Assembly (NCBI RefSeq): GCF_000213555.1
Contig: NZ_GL891979.1
Coordinates: 926,816 to 990,815 of the forward strand
DNA: 64,000 nt
Reading direction: 5' to 3'
Source of the DNA: Dysgonomonas gadei ATCC BAA-286
GTDB taxonomy: Bacteria > Bacteroidota > Bacteroidia > Bacteroidales > Dysgonomonadaceae
Shown here piece after piece: positions 8,356-18,830 of the stretch. The position numbers and the translations under genes were made by a program. The notes below the pieces were generated by a model, which did no database searches, was not told the origin of the DNA, and saw only the letters and a program-made list of their open reading frames with translations. Each line of letters opens with the position of its first letter. Positions within the stretch are counted from its first letter, which is position 1.

Positions 8356-9681
8356 ATGAAATATATAATCTTCACTATTGCCCTCTTTATAGGTCTTATA
8401 ACTAATGCCCAGGAAAAGAAATGGACACTGGACGAGTGTATGCGGTATGCAATAGAAAACAGCCCCAAAAAGAACAAACAAGATGCTCAAAACAGCATCT
8501 ACCACCAAAATTTTCTGGAAGCTGTGGGGAAACTTATACCATCTTTGAGTGCAAATACCAATGCATCGTTCAATTTTGGACGCGGACTGGATTCTGAAAC
8601 AAATACATACACCGATATCAATTCCTTCAGTAACAATTACAGCCTTTACTCGTCACTTGTATTATTCGATGGCTTTTCGAATATTAATAAAATGAAAATG
8701 CAAAAGGTGAACAAACTGATGGGTAAACAGCAATTGCAGCAGACTAAAGATGCAATAGCTTACGAAACCATGGAGGCATTTATCAATGTCGCATATTCTA
8801 TGGATATGGTAAAACTGGCTGAACAACAACTTGAAGAAAGCACAGCTAACGTAAAGCAAGTCAAACGGATGGAAGAACTCGGGATGAAAGGCGCGGCAGA
8901 TGTAGCCGAACTTGTTGCCAAAGAGGCTACCGATAATTATAACCTGACACGCCAGAAGAATCTTTTGGTAATAGGCATTATTGTATTAAAAGAAAAAATG
9001 AATTTTCCTATCGAAGACGATATAGAAATAAGCAATACTGTTTCAGATGAACTAATAACAAAGACTGAAGAAACTGCGCTCTCCATTTTTGAAAATGCAA
9101 AGTCTGTCAATCCGAAAGCGATAGCAGCCGAATCTGCATTTCAAGCCCAACAATTAGCTTATAAGGCGGTAAAAGGAAGCTTCTCGCCCACTCTGTCGAT
9201 GGAAGCCGGTATTTCTACGAATTTTTCCCGTTATATGGACGGCAGTGAATATTCTTCATTCAAAGACCAAATGAGGGACAAACGCGGGCATTATATCGGA
9301 TTCTCTCTTTCTATTCCTATATTCTCAGGCTTCTCACGTTCTGCTCAGGTAAAAAGAAGTAAGGCTCAAACAGTCATAGCGCGTAATGAACGCGACGAAA
9401 CCCTGCGCACACTATATAGTGAGGTAGAACAGGCCATTGCCGATATGAACGGGCTGGCCGACGAGTTTTACCAGGCAAAAAAACAAACTGATGCCATGAC
9501 CGTCGCCCATAATGTAAATCAACGCAAATTTACAGAAGGACTCATAAGTGCGATAGAATTGTATACCAGCTCTAACCGCCTGTTACAGGCAAAAGTAGAT
9601 GAGTTGAATGCTCGCCTGAAATATGAGTTGAAGCATCGTCTGGTAGATTATTACAAAGGCACTCCATTCATCACTGAATAA
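8356..9681 (+). CDS. TolC-family outer-membrane efflux protein
   Basis: The outer-membrane exit duct of the export cluster. It has a Sec signal peptide (about 1-18, ending TNAQ) and two TolC/OEP repeats: the first begins WTLDECMRYAIENSP, the second around the ALSIFENAK and NPKAIAAESAFQAQQLAYKAVKG helices. Each carries the long amphipathic coiled-coil helices of the periplasmic tunnel (for example QQLEESTANVKQVKRMEELGM, cut here for length). The barrel strands include PSLSANTNASFNFGR and HYIGFSLSIPIFSGF. Length (441) is normal. It is the first gene of the cluster, 78 bp before the adaptor gene; the palindrome at 8241-8257 lies upstream. Confidence 0.92.
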   Translation: MKYIIFTIALFIGLITNAQEKKWTLDECMRYAIENSPKKNKQDAQNSIYHQNFLEAVGKLIPSLSANTNASFNFGRGLDSETNTYTDINSFSNNYSLYSSLVLFDGFSNINKMKMQKVNKLMGKQQLQQTKDAIAYETMEAFINVAYSMDMVKLAEQQLEESTANVKQVKRMEELGMKGAADVAELVAKEATDNYNLTRQKNLLVIGIIVLKEKMNFPIEDDIEISNTVSDELITKTEETALSIFENAKSVNPKAIAAESAFQAQQLAYKAVKGSFSPTLSMEAGISTNFSRYMDGSEYSSFKDQMRDKRGHYIGFSLSIPIFSGFSRSAQVKRSKAQTVIARNERDETLRTLYSEVEQAIADMNGLADEFYQAKKQTDAMTVAHNVNQRKFTEGLISAIELYTSSNRLLQAKVDELNARLKYELKHRLVDYYKGTPFITE

Positions 9682-9759
9682 TGCAAATGAAGGAATATGT
9701 GTATTTTGAATTAAATTATAAGCGAAGCCAAATTTTGAAATTTTGAAATAATAAATCAT

Positions 9760-11010
9760 ATGGATATTAAAATAGAAAAGAAAAAAGGAATACAGAAAAA
9801 GCATATACCTTTCATTGCCGGAGGTATCTTTTTACTTGCTGTTATCGGTTGGTTCATATTTGGTAATCATGCATCAAAACTGAATATAGAAAAAGACAAG
9901 GTTACTATACAGGAATCTACTAAAGGTATGTTTAACGATTATGTCCGCATTCCCGGACAGGTACAACCTATCAATACAATTTTTCTGAGCGCCATAGAAG
10001 GAGGTATGGTGGCAGAGAAGCTGATAGAAGAAGGATCGGATGTACATCAGGGAGACGTTATAATCCGTCTGACAAACCCCATGCTGAGCCTTTACATACT
10101 CGATAGTGAGGCACAACTGGCCGAAAAGCAAAATTTTCTTCGTAATACACAGGTATCGATGGAACAGGAAAGACTCAGTCTGAAAAAAGAAAAACTACAA
10201 CTCGATATGGATGTAGAGCGCAAAAAGAGAAAGTATGAACAGTACAAGCAACTATATTCCGAAAAACTGACATCAAAAGAAGAATATCTTCAGGCTAAAG
10301 AAGATTACGACTTTGCTGTGGACGGGCGGGTATTGATTGTAGAACGTCAGAAGCAGGATTCTTTATATCGCGGTATTCAGGTAGACCAAATGGAAGAAAG
10401 TTTGCACAATATCCGTAAGAACCTCGTGCTGGTACGTCAACGCGTGGATAATCTGAATGTTAAAGCCCCTGTGGATGGACAATTAGGAGTGCTGGACGTA
10501 GAAATAGGACAAACCGTCGCTTCCGGTGAGCGTATAGGCCAGATCAGCGTCTTATCCGATTATAAGGTAGAAGCCATGATTGACGAACATTATATAGATA
10601 GGGTAAAACCGGGATTGGACGCTACATTTGAACGTCAGAACAAAGATTTTGCCCTGCGTGTAAGGAAAGTATATCCGGAAGTACGGGATAAACAGTTCAA
10701 AACCGATTTTGTATTCGAAGGAGAACGTCCCGACAATATCCGTGCAGGACAAACATATTATATAAATCTCCAGTTAGGGCAACCAGCCGAAGCTATATTG
10801 ATACCACGTGGCCCATTCTATCAGACGACCGGAGGACAATGGATATTCGTTGTTGTACCGGATGGCAGCAAGGCTGTAAGACGTAAAATAACAATAGGCC
10901 GTCAAAACCCGAATTATTATGAGGTAACAAGCGGTCTGGAATCCGGCGAAAAAGTGATTACATCTGCTTATGACAGCTACGGTGATATACAGGAACTGAT
11001 ACTAAAGTAA
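9760..11010 (+). CDS. HlyD/MacA-type periplasmic adaptor (membrane fusion protein)
   Basis: This protein bridges inner-membrane transporter and TolC-type duct. It has one N-terminal membrane anchor (about 16-34, IPFIAGGIFLLAVIGWFIF), then a lipoyl half-motif (GGMVAEKLIEEGSDVHQGD), a long coiled-coil hairpin (about 110-225, e.g. ERLSLKKEKLQLDMDVERKK), the second lipoyl half (LNVKAPVDGQLGVLDVEIGQ), a beta-barrel region and a C-terminal membrane-proximal domain ending VTSGLESGEKVITSAYDSYG. This is the architecture of adaptors paired with MacB-like ABC exporters. The first permease gene begins 7 bp after its stop, so they are one transcript. Confidence 0.92.
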   Translation: MDIKIEKKKGIQKKHIPFIAGGIFLLAVIGWFIFGNHASKLNIEKDKVTIQESTKGMFNDYVRIPGQVQPINTIFLSAIEGGMVAEKLIEEGSDVHQGDVIIRLTNPMLSLYILDSEAQLAEKQNFLRNTQVSMEQERLSLKKEKLQLDMDVERKKRKYEQYKQLYSEKLTSKEEYLQAKEDYDFAVDGRVLIVERQKQDSLYRGIQVDQMEESLHNIRKNLVLVRQRVDNLNVKAPVDGQLGVLDVEIGQTVASGERIGQISVLSDYKVEAMIDEHYIDRVKPGLDATFERQNKDFALRVRKVYPEVRDKQFKTDFVFEGERPDNIRAGQTYYINLQLGQPAEAILIPRGPFYQTTGGQWIFVVVPDGSKAVRRKITIGRQNPNYYEVTSGLESGEKVITSAYDSYGDIQELILK

Positions 11011-11017
11011 AAGCACT

Positions 11018-13345
11018 ATGAATATATTAAGGTCTTACAAACGTACCCGCTATTTTTTATGGGTGAATATAACAGGGCTGGCCATTGGTCTGGCAGCATC
11101 TATCATGCTACTCTTGTTCATCATAAATGAACTGAGCTATGATAAACATCTGGCAAATAAAGAGCGTATTCTCAATATGGTAACTATGCTGGAAGAGAAT
11201 GGCAATACCCACACATACGGTATAACCCTTCGCAAAGCGTACCGGGAATTGCCATCAAAAGTACCGGGAATTGAAGCAGCTACACAAATATATGATGCCG
11301 GCAATGTAGAGGTTATCAACAAAGACGAACATTTCCAGAACCTGAGACAAGTATATGCTGACCCTGAATTTTTCACTGTTTTCCCGATGAAATTCATAGA
11401 AGGAACTCCTCAGGCTGCATTAGAAAATATGAAATCGCTGGTTCTCACCCGGTCAAAAGCAGAAGCCATGTTCGGCAGTACAAGTGCAGCCTTTGGAAAA
11501 ACGCTTAAAATCGGAGAAGACGAAGTTATTGTATCAGCCGTAGTTGAAGAATTGCCTAAGAATACACATTTTACCTTCGATGTATTAGGGAGGATACCTC
11601 AATATATGGAAGAGTTTGGTGGTCTGGAATTTGTCGTGTATTATCTGATAAAACCGGATGTCTCGACAACAGATGTTTCAGCAGCCATTGAAAAAGAATA
11701 TAGTTCGGAACTGGAACCTTGGGCGTCTTACTTCAATGGCAAAGCTCACGGTACTATACAGAATGTAACCGATATATACATGCATTCGTTATCTGCAGAC
11801 CGGTTCTGGAAACAAGGCAGCATGACTTTTATCTGGCTATTGTCGGGGCTGGCTCTGTTTATCCTCATTCTAGCCATTACGAACTTTATCAACCTCTTTA
11901 TGGCACAGGGCGAAACACGCTTGAATGAAATAGGGATACGCAAAACGAACGGAGCCCGTATAGAAGATATTATCAGACTATTTTTCAGGGAAGTTTCTGT
12001 CATTGTATTTGGTGCGTTCCTTATCGGGTTTATTCTGGCTGTGATATGTACACCATACTTCGCCGATCTGATAAGAAAGGATATAGACCTTATACAATTG
12101 GTAAACCCTTTATTTATTCTGTGTATTATAGCGCTTTTCATTATTACGGTTATACTGTCGGCATTTTACCCGGCATTTTATCTTAGCCGTTTTAGTCCGC
12201 TGGACATCCTGGGTAAGCGGATCAAATTATCGAAACGCAGGCTAAATACGATTGTCGTAGTCATACAGTCTATTATTACTATCATACTTATTTCCTTTAT
12301 ATTAGTTATCGATAAACAAAGTAATTACCTGCAAAATATTCCGTTGGGATATAATCCCGACAAAGTAGTAAGTTTCCCTACAACAAGAGCTATAACAGAA
12401 AGCTATGAAGCCGTAAAACAAGAACTACTCACTCTGCCTGAAGTAAAAATGGCAAGTGGTGCCCATCACACAGTCGGTGTTGGAGGCAGTGGACAGGGTA
12501 TTGCACTGTTGGACAATAAAGAGAAAAGTTTTTCGATAAACGAATACAGAATAAGAGCCGGATTGTGCGAACTAATGGGATTTCAGCTACTTGAAGGAGA
12601 GTTCTACAGAGAAGAGACACCCGATAGCATCCGCCAGATAATAGTCAATGAAGCCGCAATAAAAATGCTGGGACTCGATTATCCGGTTACAGGCAAACAG
12701 GTCGACTATAAAGGAATAGCGGAAATCGTAGGAGTTGTAAAGGATTTCTATTACGACAACCCGGCCAGTACGGTGCAGCCGATAGTGCTCAGCCGTATCA
12801 GATGGGGAGGCCAGATTTATATAAAATTCGATGAAAATGTAAGCAGAAACAAAGCGGAAGAGATAACCCAGAACACCCTGCGGAAATTCGATCCCAACTT
12901 CTATCTTAATCCAAAGTGGAGTAAAGATATTTATGACCAGAAATTCAATACCATCAAGACACAGACGAAAGTGATAGCTATAAGTTCATTCCTTTCTATT
13001 CTCATTGCTACATTAGGATTGATAGCTATGCACCTGTACACGACCATGCGGCGGATAAAAGAAATCGGGATACGAAGGGTAAACGGAGCCGATAAAGCAA
13101 GCATTTTCACATTGCTCAGCCGCGATATCGTTATCTGGATTTGTGTAGCGGGAGTTATTGCCGTGCCTGTAGTTTATTATTACGCAATCGACTGGCTCAA
13201 TAATTATACAAACCACACATCTCTCGGCTGGAGTATATTTGTATTTCCTGTACTGATCCAATGTGTTATAGCTATTTCAGTGACCTCGTTGGTTAGCCTT
13301 AGGGTATTGTCACGGAATCCTATAGAAGCATTAAAAAACGAATAA
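11018..13345 (+). CDS. FtsX/MacB-type ABC permease, first of six
   Basis: An inner-membrane permease of 775 residues with eight predicted membrane segments in two FtsX-like halves. Half one: a TM near 15-37, a MacB_PCD-type periplasmic domain (PEFFTVFPMKFIEGTP, then VVSAVVEELPKNTHF), and three TMs ending near 400 (FYPAFYLSRFSPLDILGKR). Half two: a TM near 415-435, a second periplasmic domain (GFQLLEGEFY, IVNEAAIKMLG, IAEIVGVVKDFYYDNP) and three C-terminal TMs. Both cytoplasmic coupling segments are well kept (NEIGIRKTNGA and KEIGIRRVNGA). The C-terminus reads NPIEALKNE, a tail shared across the array. The ATPase must come from the gene at 18105, since no nucleotide-binding domain is fused. 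It lies 7 bp after the adaptor and 5 bp before the next permease. Substrate unknown. Confidence 0.92.
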   Translation: MNILRSYKRTRYFLWVNITGLAIGLAASIMLLLFIINELSYDKHLANKERILNMVTMLEENGNTHTYGITLRKAYRELPSKVPGIEAATQIYDAGNVEVINKDEHFQNLRQVYADPEFFTVFPMKFIEGTPQAALENMKSLVLTRSKAEAMFGSTSAAFGKTLKIGEDEVIVSAVVEELPKNTHFTFDVLGRIPQYMEEFGGLEFVVYYLIKPDVSTTDVSAAIEKEYSSELEPWASYFNGKAHGTIQNVTDIYMHSLSADRFWKQGSMTFIWLLSGLALFILILAITNFINLFMAQGETRLNEIGIRKTNGARIEDIIRLFFREVSVIVFGAFLIGFILAVICTPYFADLIRKDIDLIQLVNPLFILCIIALFIITVILSAFYPAFYLSRFSPLDILGKRIKLSKRRLNTIVVVIQSIITIILISFILVIDKQSNYLQNIPLGYNPDKVVSFPTTRAITESYEAVKQELLTLPEVKMASGAHHTVGVGGSGQGIALLDNKEKSFSINEYRIRAGLCELMGFQLLEGEFYREETPDSIRQIIVNEAAIKMLGLDYPVTGKQVDYKGIAEIVGVVKDFYYDNPASTVQPIVLSRIRWGGQIYIKFDENVSRNKAEEITQNTLRKFDPNFYLNPKWSKDIYDQKFNTIKTQTKVIAISSFLSILIATLGLIAMHLYTTMRRIKEIGIRRVNGADKASIFTLLSRDIVIWICVAGVIAVPVVYYYAIDWLNNYTNHTSLGWSIFVFPVLIQCVIAISVTSLVSLRVLSRNPIEALKNE

Positions 13346-13350
13346 AGATT

Positions 13351-15681
13351 ATGATACTAAAAAACTTAAAGACATATTTCAAGTTTTTGTCTAAAAACAA
13401 ATTTTACACTTTTGTTTCCATCTTCGGATTCTCCGTGTCTCTGATGTTTGTCATACTGCTGAGCCTGTACACCCGGCAAGAATTATCTGTCGATAACTTC
13501 CATAAAAAGAAAGACAGAATCTTTCTGATGTCTCACAATTATGAAGCAAATTTTGGAAATACGGTAGCCCCATTCGTAAAAGACAAATGCCCCGAAGTAG
13601 AAGCATTCTGCAGAATGCATTCCCGCTCTGTCTTTGTAGGAGATAAAGGAACCGAAAAGTTGATAAGCGAAGCGATATTTGCCGATTCCACGTTTTTCAA
13701 TATATTTTCATTTAGACTGATAGAGGGAAATCCGTCCCAGGTACTTGTTACCCAACGATCGGTTGTTGTTACCCAAGACTATGCACACAAACTCTTCGAT
13801 AAAGAAAATCCTATGGGTAAAACTTTAAATATAGATAATAGGGAACATACCATAACGGGGATAATGGAAAATATTCCGCTAAACTCTCAATTTCCGCAAT
13901 GCGACTTTGTGGCCAGCTACTCATCCATCACCAATTATTGGTCCGACGAGATACTCACTACAAGTAACAACTTCGGATTTACAACATATTTTTTAGAAAA
14001 AGAAGGTGCCGATCTTCAATCGAAAATTCCTTTGCTACTTCAACTGTTTAAAGAAGAATTTTGGTTCTATAAGAATGGATTTACAGATAAACTCGAATTC
14101 ATACCTTTGGAAGATGTATACTTTACCGTTAAGAGCTCTTGGGGATTGGCCATAAAAACAAACAGCAAGGATCTTATAAAGGTATATGGTGCAATAGCGA
14201 TTCTGATATTGATTATAGCCACACTTAATTATATCAACATGACCGTTGCTCAAGCCGGATTCAGAGGGAAAGAGGCAGCCATCAAGAAACTGTTGGGGGG
14301 CAGCAGAGGAGGCATAATGGTTCAGTTGCTGAAAGAATCACTGTTGATGACAGTCGTCACATTCTGTCTGGGGTTGGTATTGGCACTTATTTCCGAACCG
14401 TTTTTCAATGAAGTGCTAACGACCAAATTGGAGATGGTAAAGCAATTGACGGTATCAACTATCTTTGCTGGTATTTTATTTATATTGTTTATCTCTCTGG
14501 TATCGGGCTTGATGCCGGCTCTGATTATTTCCAAATTCAATCCGCTGGAAATTGTCAAAGGTACTTTCACTCGAAAGATAAAATCATCATATTCCAAGGG
14601 GCTGATTATTTTTCAGTATATTGTAGCCATAGCCTTGCTCATTTGCAGTTTTTTCATAAAACAGCAATCTGACTTTTTGGGCAATTATGATTTGGGGTAT
14701 CAGCACGATAATGTCTTCTCCATGTATGTGGATTTAGATACTGTACAAACAGCGGGGTTCAGGAGTAAGCTACTTTCTATCCCGGGTGTCGACAAGGTTT
14801 CCTTCTCTTGTGGAAATCCTATGGACAGAGGCAATAACTACTCTTTCGAAAAAGACGGAGAACAATACAGTACGCAAGAAATATTGGCCGACGATGATTT
14901 TTTTGATGTTTATGGCATTTGTTTTACACCCTCCGATGTCCCTTTTACCGAAAAATCATTGCTCGTAAATAATAATTTATTCAATTCTCCGCTGGCCAAT
15001 AAGGGAGATATGACAATAGAACTGGGGCATAATAGCGAGCGTCTACCCATTACAGGCATTTTGAGCGATTTCCACATCGGTTCGTTGCACGAAGACAGAA
15101 GATACCTGAGGATCAGAAAAAAGACGAACGGAATGCGGCCTTGGGGCGTCAGCGTCAGAATAGATGGGGCTGCCGACATATTTGTTGTGTCTGATAAGAT
15201 ACAAAAGGAGTATATAGCCTATACCGGAGGCGAGCATGCGCGCTATCCCCAATTTGCCGATAGTATAATCCAAGACTGGTACAAAAAGGAACAGAATCTG
15301 TCCAAAATACTTTCGGCTTTTACGCTCCTCACTATTCTCATTTCCGTGATGGGTGTATTTGCCATGTCGCTTTATATGATCAAGCAAAAAGAAAAAGAAA
15401 TAGGAGTGAGAAAAGTAAGCGGGGCAACAGGAGGTCAGGTACTGTGGATGCTCAATAAAGAATCATTGATAAGAGTTCTTATTGCCTTTGTCATAGCTTG
15501 TCCTATTGCCTATTATATGATAGGCGAATGGTTAAACGATTTCTCATACAGAATCTCACTCAATGAGTGGACATTTGCCGTTGCGGGGAGTATTATTGCT
15601 ATTCTAACGCTTATCTCTGTGAGTTATATGACATGGCGGGCTGCACAGGCAAATCCAGTAGACTCATTAAAAAATGAATAA
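13351..15681 (+). CDS. FtsX/MacB-type ABC permease, second of six
   Basis: A 776-residue, eight-TM permease with the same two-half plan as its upstream neighbour. The first half has a TM at about 17-37, then FFNIFSFRLIEGNP, VVVTQDYAHKLFDKENPMGK and the TITGIMENIPLNSQF strand of the MacB_PCD domain. The C-terminal coupling segment is canonical (KEIGVRKVSGA), but the N-terminal one has drifted to KEAAIKKLLGG, losing the EIGIRK core. The tail is NPVDSLKNE. It starts 5 bp after the previous stop and the next permease starts 12 bp after its own, so translation is probably coupled. The divergent sequence compared with permeases one, four and five argues for an older duplication. Confidence 0.92.
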   Translation: MILKNLKTYFKFLSKNKFYTFVSIFGFSVSLMFVILLSLYTRQELSVDNFHKKKDRIFLMSHNYEANFGNTVAPFVKDKCPEVEAFCRMHSRSVFVGDKGTEKLISEAIFADSTFFNIFSFRLIEGNPSQVLVTQRSVVVTQDYAHKLFDKENPMGKTLNIDNREHTITGIMENIPLNSQFPQCDFVASYSSITNYWSDEILTTSNNFGFTTYFLEKEGADLQSKIPLLLQLFKEEFWFYKNGFTDKLEFIPLEDVYFTVKSSWGLAIKTNSKDLIKVYGAIAILILIIATLNYINMTVAQAGFRGKEAAIKKLLGGSRGGIMVQLLKESLLMTVVTFCLGLVLALISEPFFNEVLTTKLEMVKQLTVSTIFAGILFILFISLVSGLMPALIISKFNPLEIVKGTFTRKIKSSYSKGLIIFQYIVAIALLICSFFIKQQSDFLGNYDLGYQHDNVFSMYVDLDTVQTAGFRSKLLSIPGVDKVSFSCGNPMDRGNNYSFEKDGEQYSTQEILADDDFFDVYGICFTPSDVPFTEKSLLVNNNLFNSPLANKGDMTIELGHNSERLPITGILSDFHIGSLHEDRRYLRIRKKTNGMRPWGVSVRIDGAADIFVVSDKIQKEYIAYTGGEHARYPQFADSIIQDWYKKEQNLSKILSAFTLLTILISVMGVFAMSLYMIKQKEKEIGVRKVSGATGGQVLWMLNKESLIRVLIAFVIACPIAYYMIGEWLNDFSYRISLNEWTFAVAGSIIAILTLISVSYMTWRAAQANPVDSLKNE

Positions 15682-15693
15682 TCTTTTTTAATT

Positions 15694-18042
15694 ATGAAAT
15701 CAGTAATAAGAAATTTCATCTATGTCCTACGGCGGTTCAAGACAGCAACATTCTTGAATATTTTAGGTTTATCTGTCGCTTTCACATCATTTATGATTAT
15801 AATGATGCAGGTCAATTTCGACTCCAACTTCGATAAAGATATAGTTAATGCAGACTGTATATATCGTGTAGAAGTGGTACATAAGGATGGGAGTAAACAG
15901 GGTATCATATGCCGTCCGATATCTGATATTCTGTTTCAGTCATCACCTCATATTTTAGCCGGAACGATAACTAACTTCGGTTCAGAACGATTTTTCCTTA
16001 AACCGGTATCTGGCAACAACTCGAATTCAGGATTTCAGGAAGAAATGCTCAGAGTCACCTCGACTTACACAGATGTATTTCATTTCGATATGATTGAAGG
16101 CTCGGATAAAGCTTTATCAGAACCCGGTAAAATATTAATTCCCGCAAGTATTGCCCACAAAATATGGAGAGACGAACATGCATTAAATAAACAGCTAAAA
16201 CTGGAAGATAATACAATATATACTATAGGCGGAGTATATAAAGATTTTCCTAAAAATACGTCTCTCCTGAATGTCATTTATTATAAAATGCCCGATGATG
16301 AAAATATCAAAAGTTGGGGAAACAGTAACTATAACCTGTTTATACAGGTGGATTCCCCGGAGGCTGTGAACAGTTTGTCTGATATATTCAGGAAGTATGC
16401 TGCAAATGATTTGAATAACGATTGGAAAGATGTAGTCTTTCAGTTTACCCAATTGCCCGAGCTCCATTATACCACAGATGTTCTTTATGACAGACATCCG
16501 AAATCGAGCCGTCAGACAATAGCAATATTATTTGCCATTGCGTTCGTCATCGTTATCATTGCCGGCGTAAACTTCACTAATTTCAGTATGGCTTTGACTC
16601 CTGCCCGTATCAGAAGTATCAATACGCAAAAAGTACTGGGTGCAACAGAAACAGAGTTACGCATCATATTACTTATCGAAGCGGTTTGTACTGCAATAGT
16701 CGCCTTTATCCTTTCAGTTTTGTGGCTAAAGCTGGTACAATACTCACCCATACAGGAATTAATAAATGCTGATATAACAATAATGACTAATTTACCTCTA
16801 ATTATATTATCGGCATTACTGGCTTTAATTATAGGTATCGTATCGGGTATCTATCCGGCCTTTTATATGACATCTTTCCCTCCGGCATTAGTACTGAAAG
16901 GTAACTTCGGACTATCAGGTAAAGGGCAGAAAATGAGAAACATACTTATCGGATTCCAATTTATTGCCTCTCTGGCATTAATAATGAGTGCCGGATTGAT
17001 GTATATGCAAAACCATTTTATGCAAAACTCTTCTCTGGGATACGATAAAGAAGCCTTGATAATAGTAGGTGCTGATAAGTCGCTACGGGATAAGTGGTCA
17101 TTGGTTAAGTCGCAATTAGAAACAGACCCACAAATCAAGAATATTTCCAAGAGCCAAATAGTATTGTCGAGTAGCGAACAGTATATGGGTTGGGGACGGA
17201 TATATAAAGAAAAAAACATACAATTTCAATGCATCCCTGTCGGCTACTCATTCCTCGATGCAATGGGAATAAAAATATCGGAAGGCCGTAACTTCACCGA
17301 AGAAGATGCAAGCAAAAGGCTACCCTGCTACATATTCAACGAAAAAGCCAAAACGGAGTACGACTTAGAATTAAATTCGATGATAGACAGCATGGAAATC
17401 ATCGGCTTTGTACCTGATCTGAAATTTGCTACATTCCGTACAGAAGTGGCTCCGATGGCATTCTATCTGATAATGGAAAATGGCAACGATTGGACGAGCC
17501 GGTTCAATCATATATATGTGAAGACAACCAAAGAAGCCAATCCGTATCAGGCCATCGAGACAGTAAAAAAGACCTTGAGTACTATCAATCCTGATTATCC
17601 GTATAACATCCGTTTTTTCGATGATGTATTGAATAACACGTATCAGAAAGAGAAGAAACTTTCTTTGTTGATTACAACATTCAGCCTGATAGCCATTCTT
17701 ATTTCCATTGTCGGTGTATTCGGGCTGGTTATCTTCGAGAGTGAATATCGCCGTAAGGAAATTAGTATCCGTAAAGTGATGGGATCATCTATAAATGAAA
17801 TACTCTTGCTGTTTAATAAGACATATATAAAGATATTGGTTGTTTGTTTTATACTAGCTACCCCTTTATCATATTATATAATCAATCGCTGGCTCGAAAA
17901 CTTTGCTTACCGGACCCCGATACATTGGTGGGTATTCTTGACAAGCGGAGCCATAATATCCCTGATCGTAATTGCTACCGTCAGCTGGCAAAGTTGGAAA
18001 ACGGCAAATATGAATCCAGTAGATTCATTAAAAAACGAATGA
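15694..18042 (+). CDS. FtsX/MacB-type ABC permease, third of six
   Basis: A 782-residue, eight-TM permease. N-terminal TM near 17-37 (FLNILGLSVAFTSFMIIMMQ); first periplasmic domain with VFHFDMIEGSDKALSEP and YTIGGVYKDFPKNTS; central TMs ending IYPAFYMTSFPPALVLKG; second periplasmic domain with MGIKISEGRNFTEEDA and IIGFVPDLKFATF; three C-terminal TMs. The C-half coupling segment is KEISIRKVMGS, while the N-half one has drifted to RSINTQKVLGA. The tail NPVDSLKNE matches the second permease exactly. It is the last permease before the ATPase gene, from which it is separated by 62 bp holding a short palindrome. Confidence 0.92.
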   Translation: MKSVIRNFIYVLRRFKTATFLNILGLSVAFTSFMIIMMQVNFDSNFDKDIVNADCIYRVEVVHKDGSKQGIICRPISDILFQSSPHILAGTITNFGSERFFLKPVSGNNSNSGFQEEMLRVTSTYTDVFHFDMIEGSDKALSEPGKILIPASIAHKIWRDEHALNKQLKLEDNTIYTIGGVYKDFPKNTSLLNVIYYKMPDDENIKSWGNSNYNLFIQVDSPEAVNSLSDIFRKYAANDLNNDWKDVVFQFTQLPELHYTTDVLYDRHPKSSRQTIAILFAIAFVIVIIAGVNFTNFSMALTPARIRSINTQKVLGATETELRIILLIEAVCTAIVAFILSVLWLKLVQYSPIQELINADITIMTNLPLIILSALLALIIGIVSGIYPAFYMTSFPPALVLKGNFGLSGKGQKMRNILIGFQFIASLALIMSAGLMYMQNHFMQNSSLGYDKEALIIVGADKSLRDKWSLVKSQLETDPQIKNISKSQIVLSSSEQYMGWGRIYKEKNIQFQCIPVGYSFLDAMGIKISEGRNFTEEDASKRLPCYIFNEKAKTEYDLELNSMIDSMEIIGFVPDLKFATFRTEVAPMAFYLIMENGNDWTSRFNHIYVKTTKEANPYQAIETVKKTLSTINPDYPYNIRFFDDVLNNTYQKEKKLSLLITTFSLIAILISIVGVFGLVIFESEYRRKEISIRKVMGSSINEILLLFNKTYIKILVVCFILATPLSYYIINRWLENFAYRTPIHWWVFLTSGAIISLIVIATVSWQSWKTANMNPVDSLKNE

Positions 18043-18065
18043 TATAAATAAAAAAAATATTTAAT

Positions 18066-18078
18066 AGGTCTGCGACCT
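18066..18078. repeat. Short palindrome AGGTCTGCGACCT, copy 1 of 3
   Basis: A GC-rich inverted repeat (AGGTC/GACCT, loop TGC) set in A/T-rich DNA, between the third permease gene and the ATPase gene. Near-identical copies occur at 28056-28070 and 37904-37918. Confidence 0.6.
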
Positions 18079-18104
18079 TAAAAAACAATTTAAATTTAAA
18101 AGTT

Positions 18105-18785
18105 ATGATACAGATTAATGATTTAAAGAAAGTATTCCGTACAGAAGAAGTAGAGACAATCGCATTGAACGGTATATCTATGCATGTAAATAAAGGCGAA
18201 TTTATCGCGATTATGGGGCCTTCGGGTTGTGGTAAATCCACCCTGCTAAATATTCTGGGACTATTGGACAACCCTACATCCGGGCATTATCTATTAGACC
18301 AAAATGAAGTAGGCAACTTAAAGGAGAAAGAACGCACACAAACCCGTAAAGGAAATATCGGATTTGTATTCCAAAGCTTCAATTTAATTGAAGAAATGAC
18401 TGTCTTCGAAAACGTGGAACTCCCCCTCACCTATCTGAAAGTAAAAGCATCGGAACGCAAAAAACGTGTAGAAGACACTCTCCGCAGAATGAGCATCAGC
18501 CACAGAGCAAGCCATTTCCCCAATCAACTATCAGGAGGTCAGCAACAACGTGTTGCCATAGCACGTGCTGTAATAGCCAATCCCAAACTGATACTGGCCG
18601 ATGAACCAACCGGTAATCTGGATTCTAAAAACGGAAAGGATGTGATGGACCTGCTCACCGAACTCAACAGGGAAGGTGCTACCATTGTCATGGTAACTCA
18701 CTCCCAGCACGATGCCTCATTTGCTCACCGTATAGTGAATCTGTTCGACGGACAGATCGTTACCGAGGTAGAAAGCATGATGTAA
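18105..18785 (+). CDS. ABC transporter ATPase, LolD/MacB type; the only ATPase of the array
   Basis: A 226-residue cytoplasmic nucleotide-binding protein that would power the flanking permeases. Every motif is intact: Walker A GPSGCGKST (38-46), Q-loop in GFVFQSFNLIEEMTV, signature LSGGQQQRVAIARA (near 142), Walker B LILADEPTGNLD (near 162) and the switch histidine in MVTHSQHD. The short stand-alone form and the SFNLIEEMTVFENVELPL segment place it with LolD, MacB-NBD and FtsE-like ATPases, which act by mechanotransmission rather than by moving substrate through the membrane. It is positioned centrally, after three permeases and before three more, with no second ATPase in the cluster. Confidence 0.95.
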   Translation: MIQINDLKKVFRTEEVETIALNGISMHVNKGEFIAIMGPSGCGKSTLLNILGLLDNPTSGHYLLDQNEVGNLKEKERTQTRKGNIGFVFQSFNLIEEMTVFENVELPLTYLKVKASERKKRVEDTLRRMSISHRASHFPNQLSGGQQQRVAIARAVIANPKLILADEPTGNLDSKNGKDVMDLLTELNREGATIVMVTHSQHDASFAHRIVNLFDGQIVTEVESMM

Positions 18786-18830
18786 TAGTTTTTTTCATTC
18801 ATACCCTTACAATCAATCAGCAATATAACA

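Noticed and set aside
8248..8508. An 86-codon ORF on the minus strand
   Set aside because: It overlaps the start of the TolC gene and the operator-like palindrome; composition is that of an antisense shadow.
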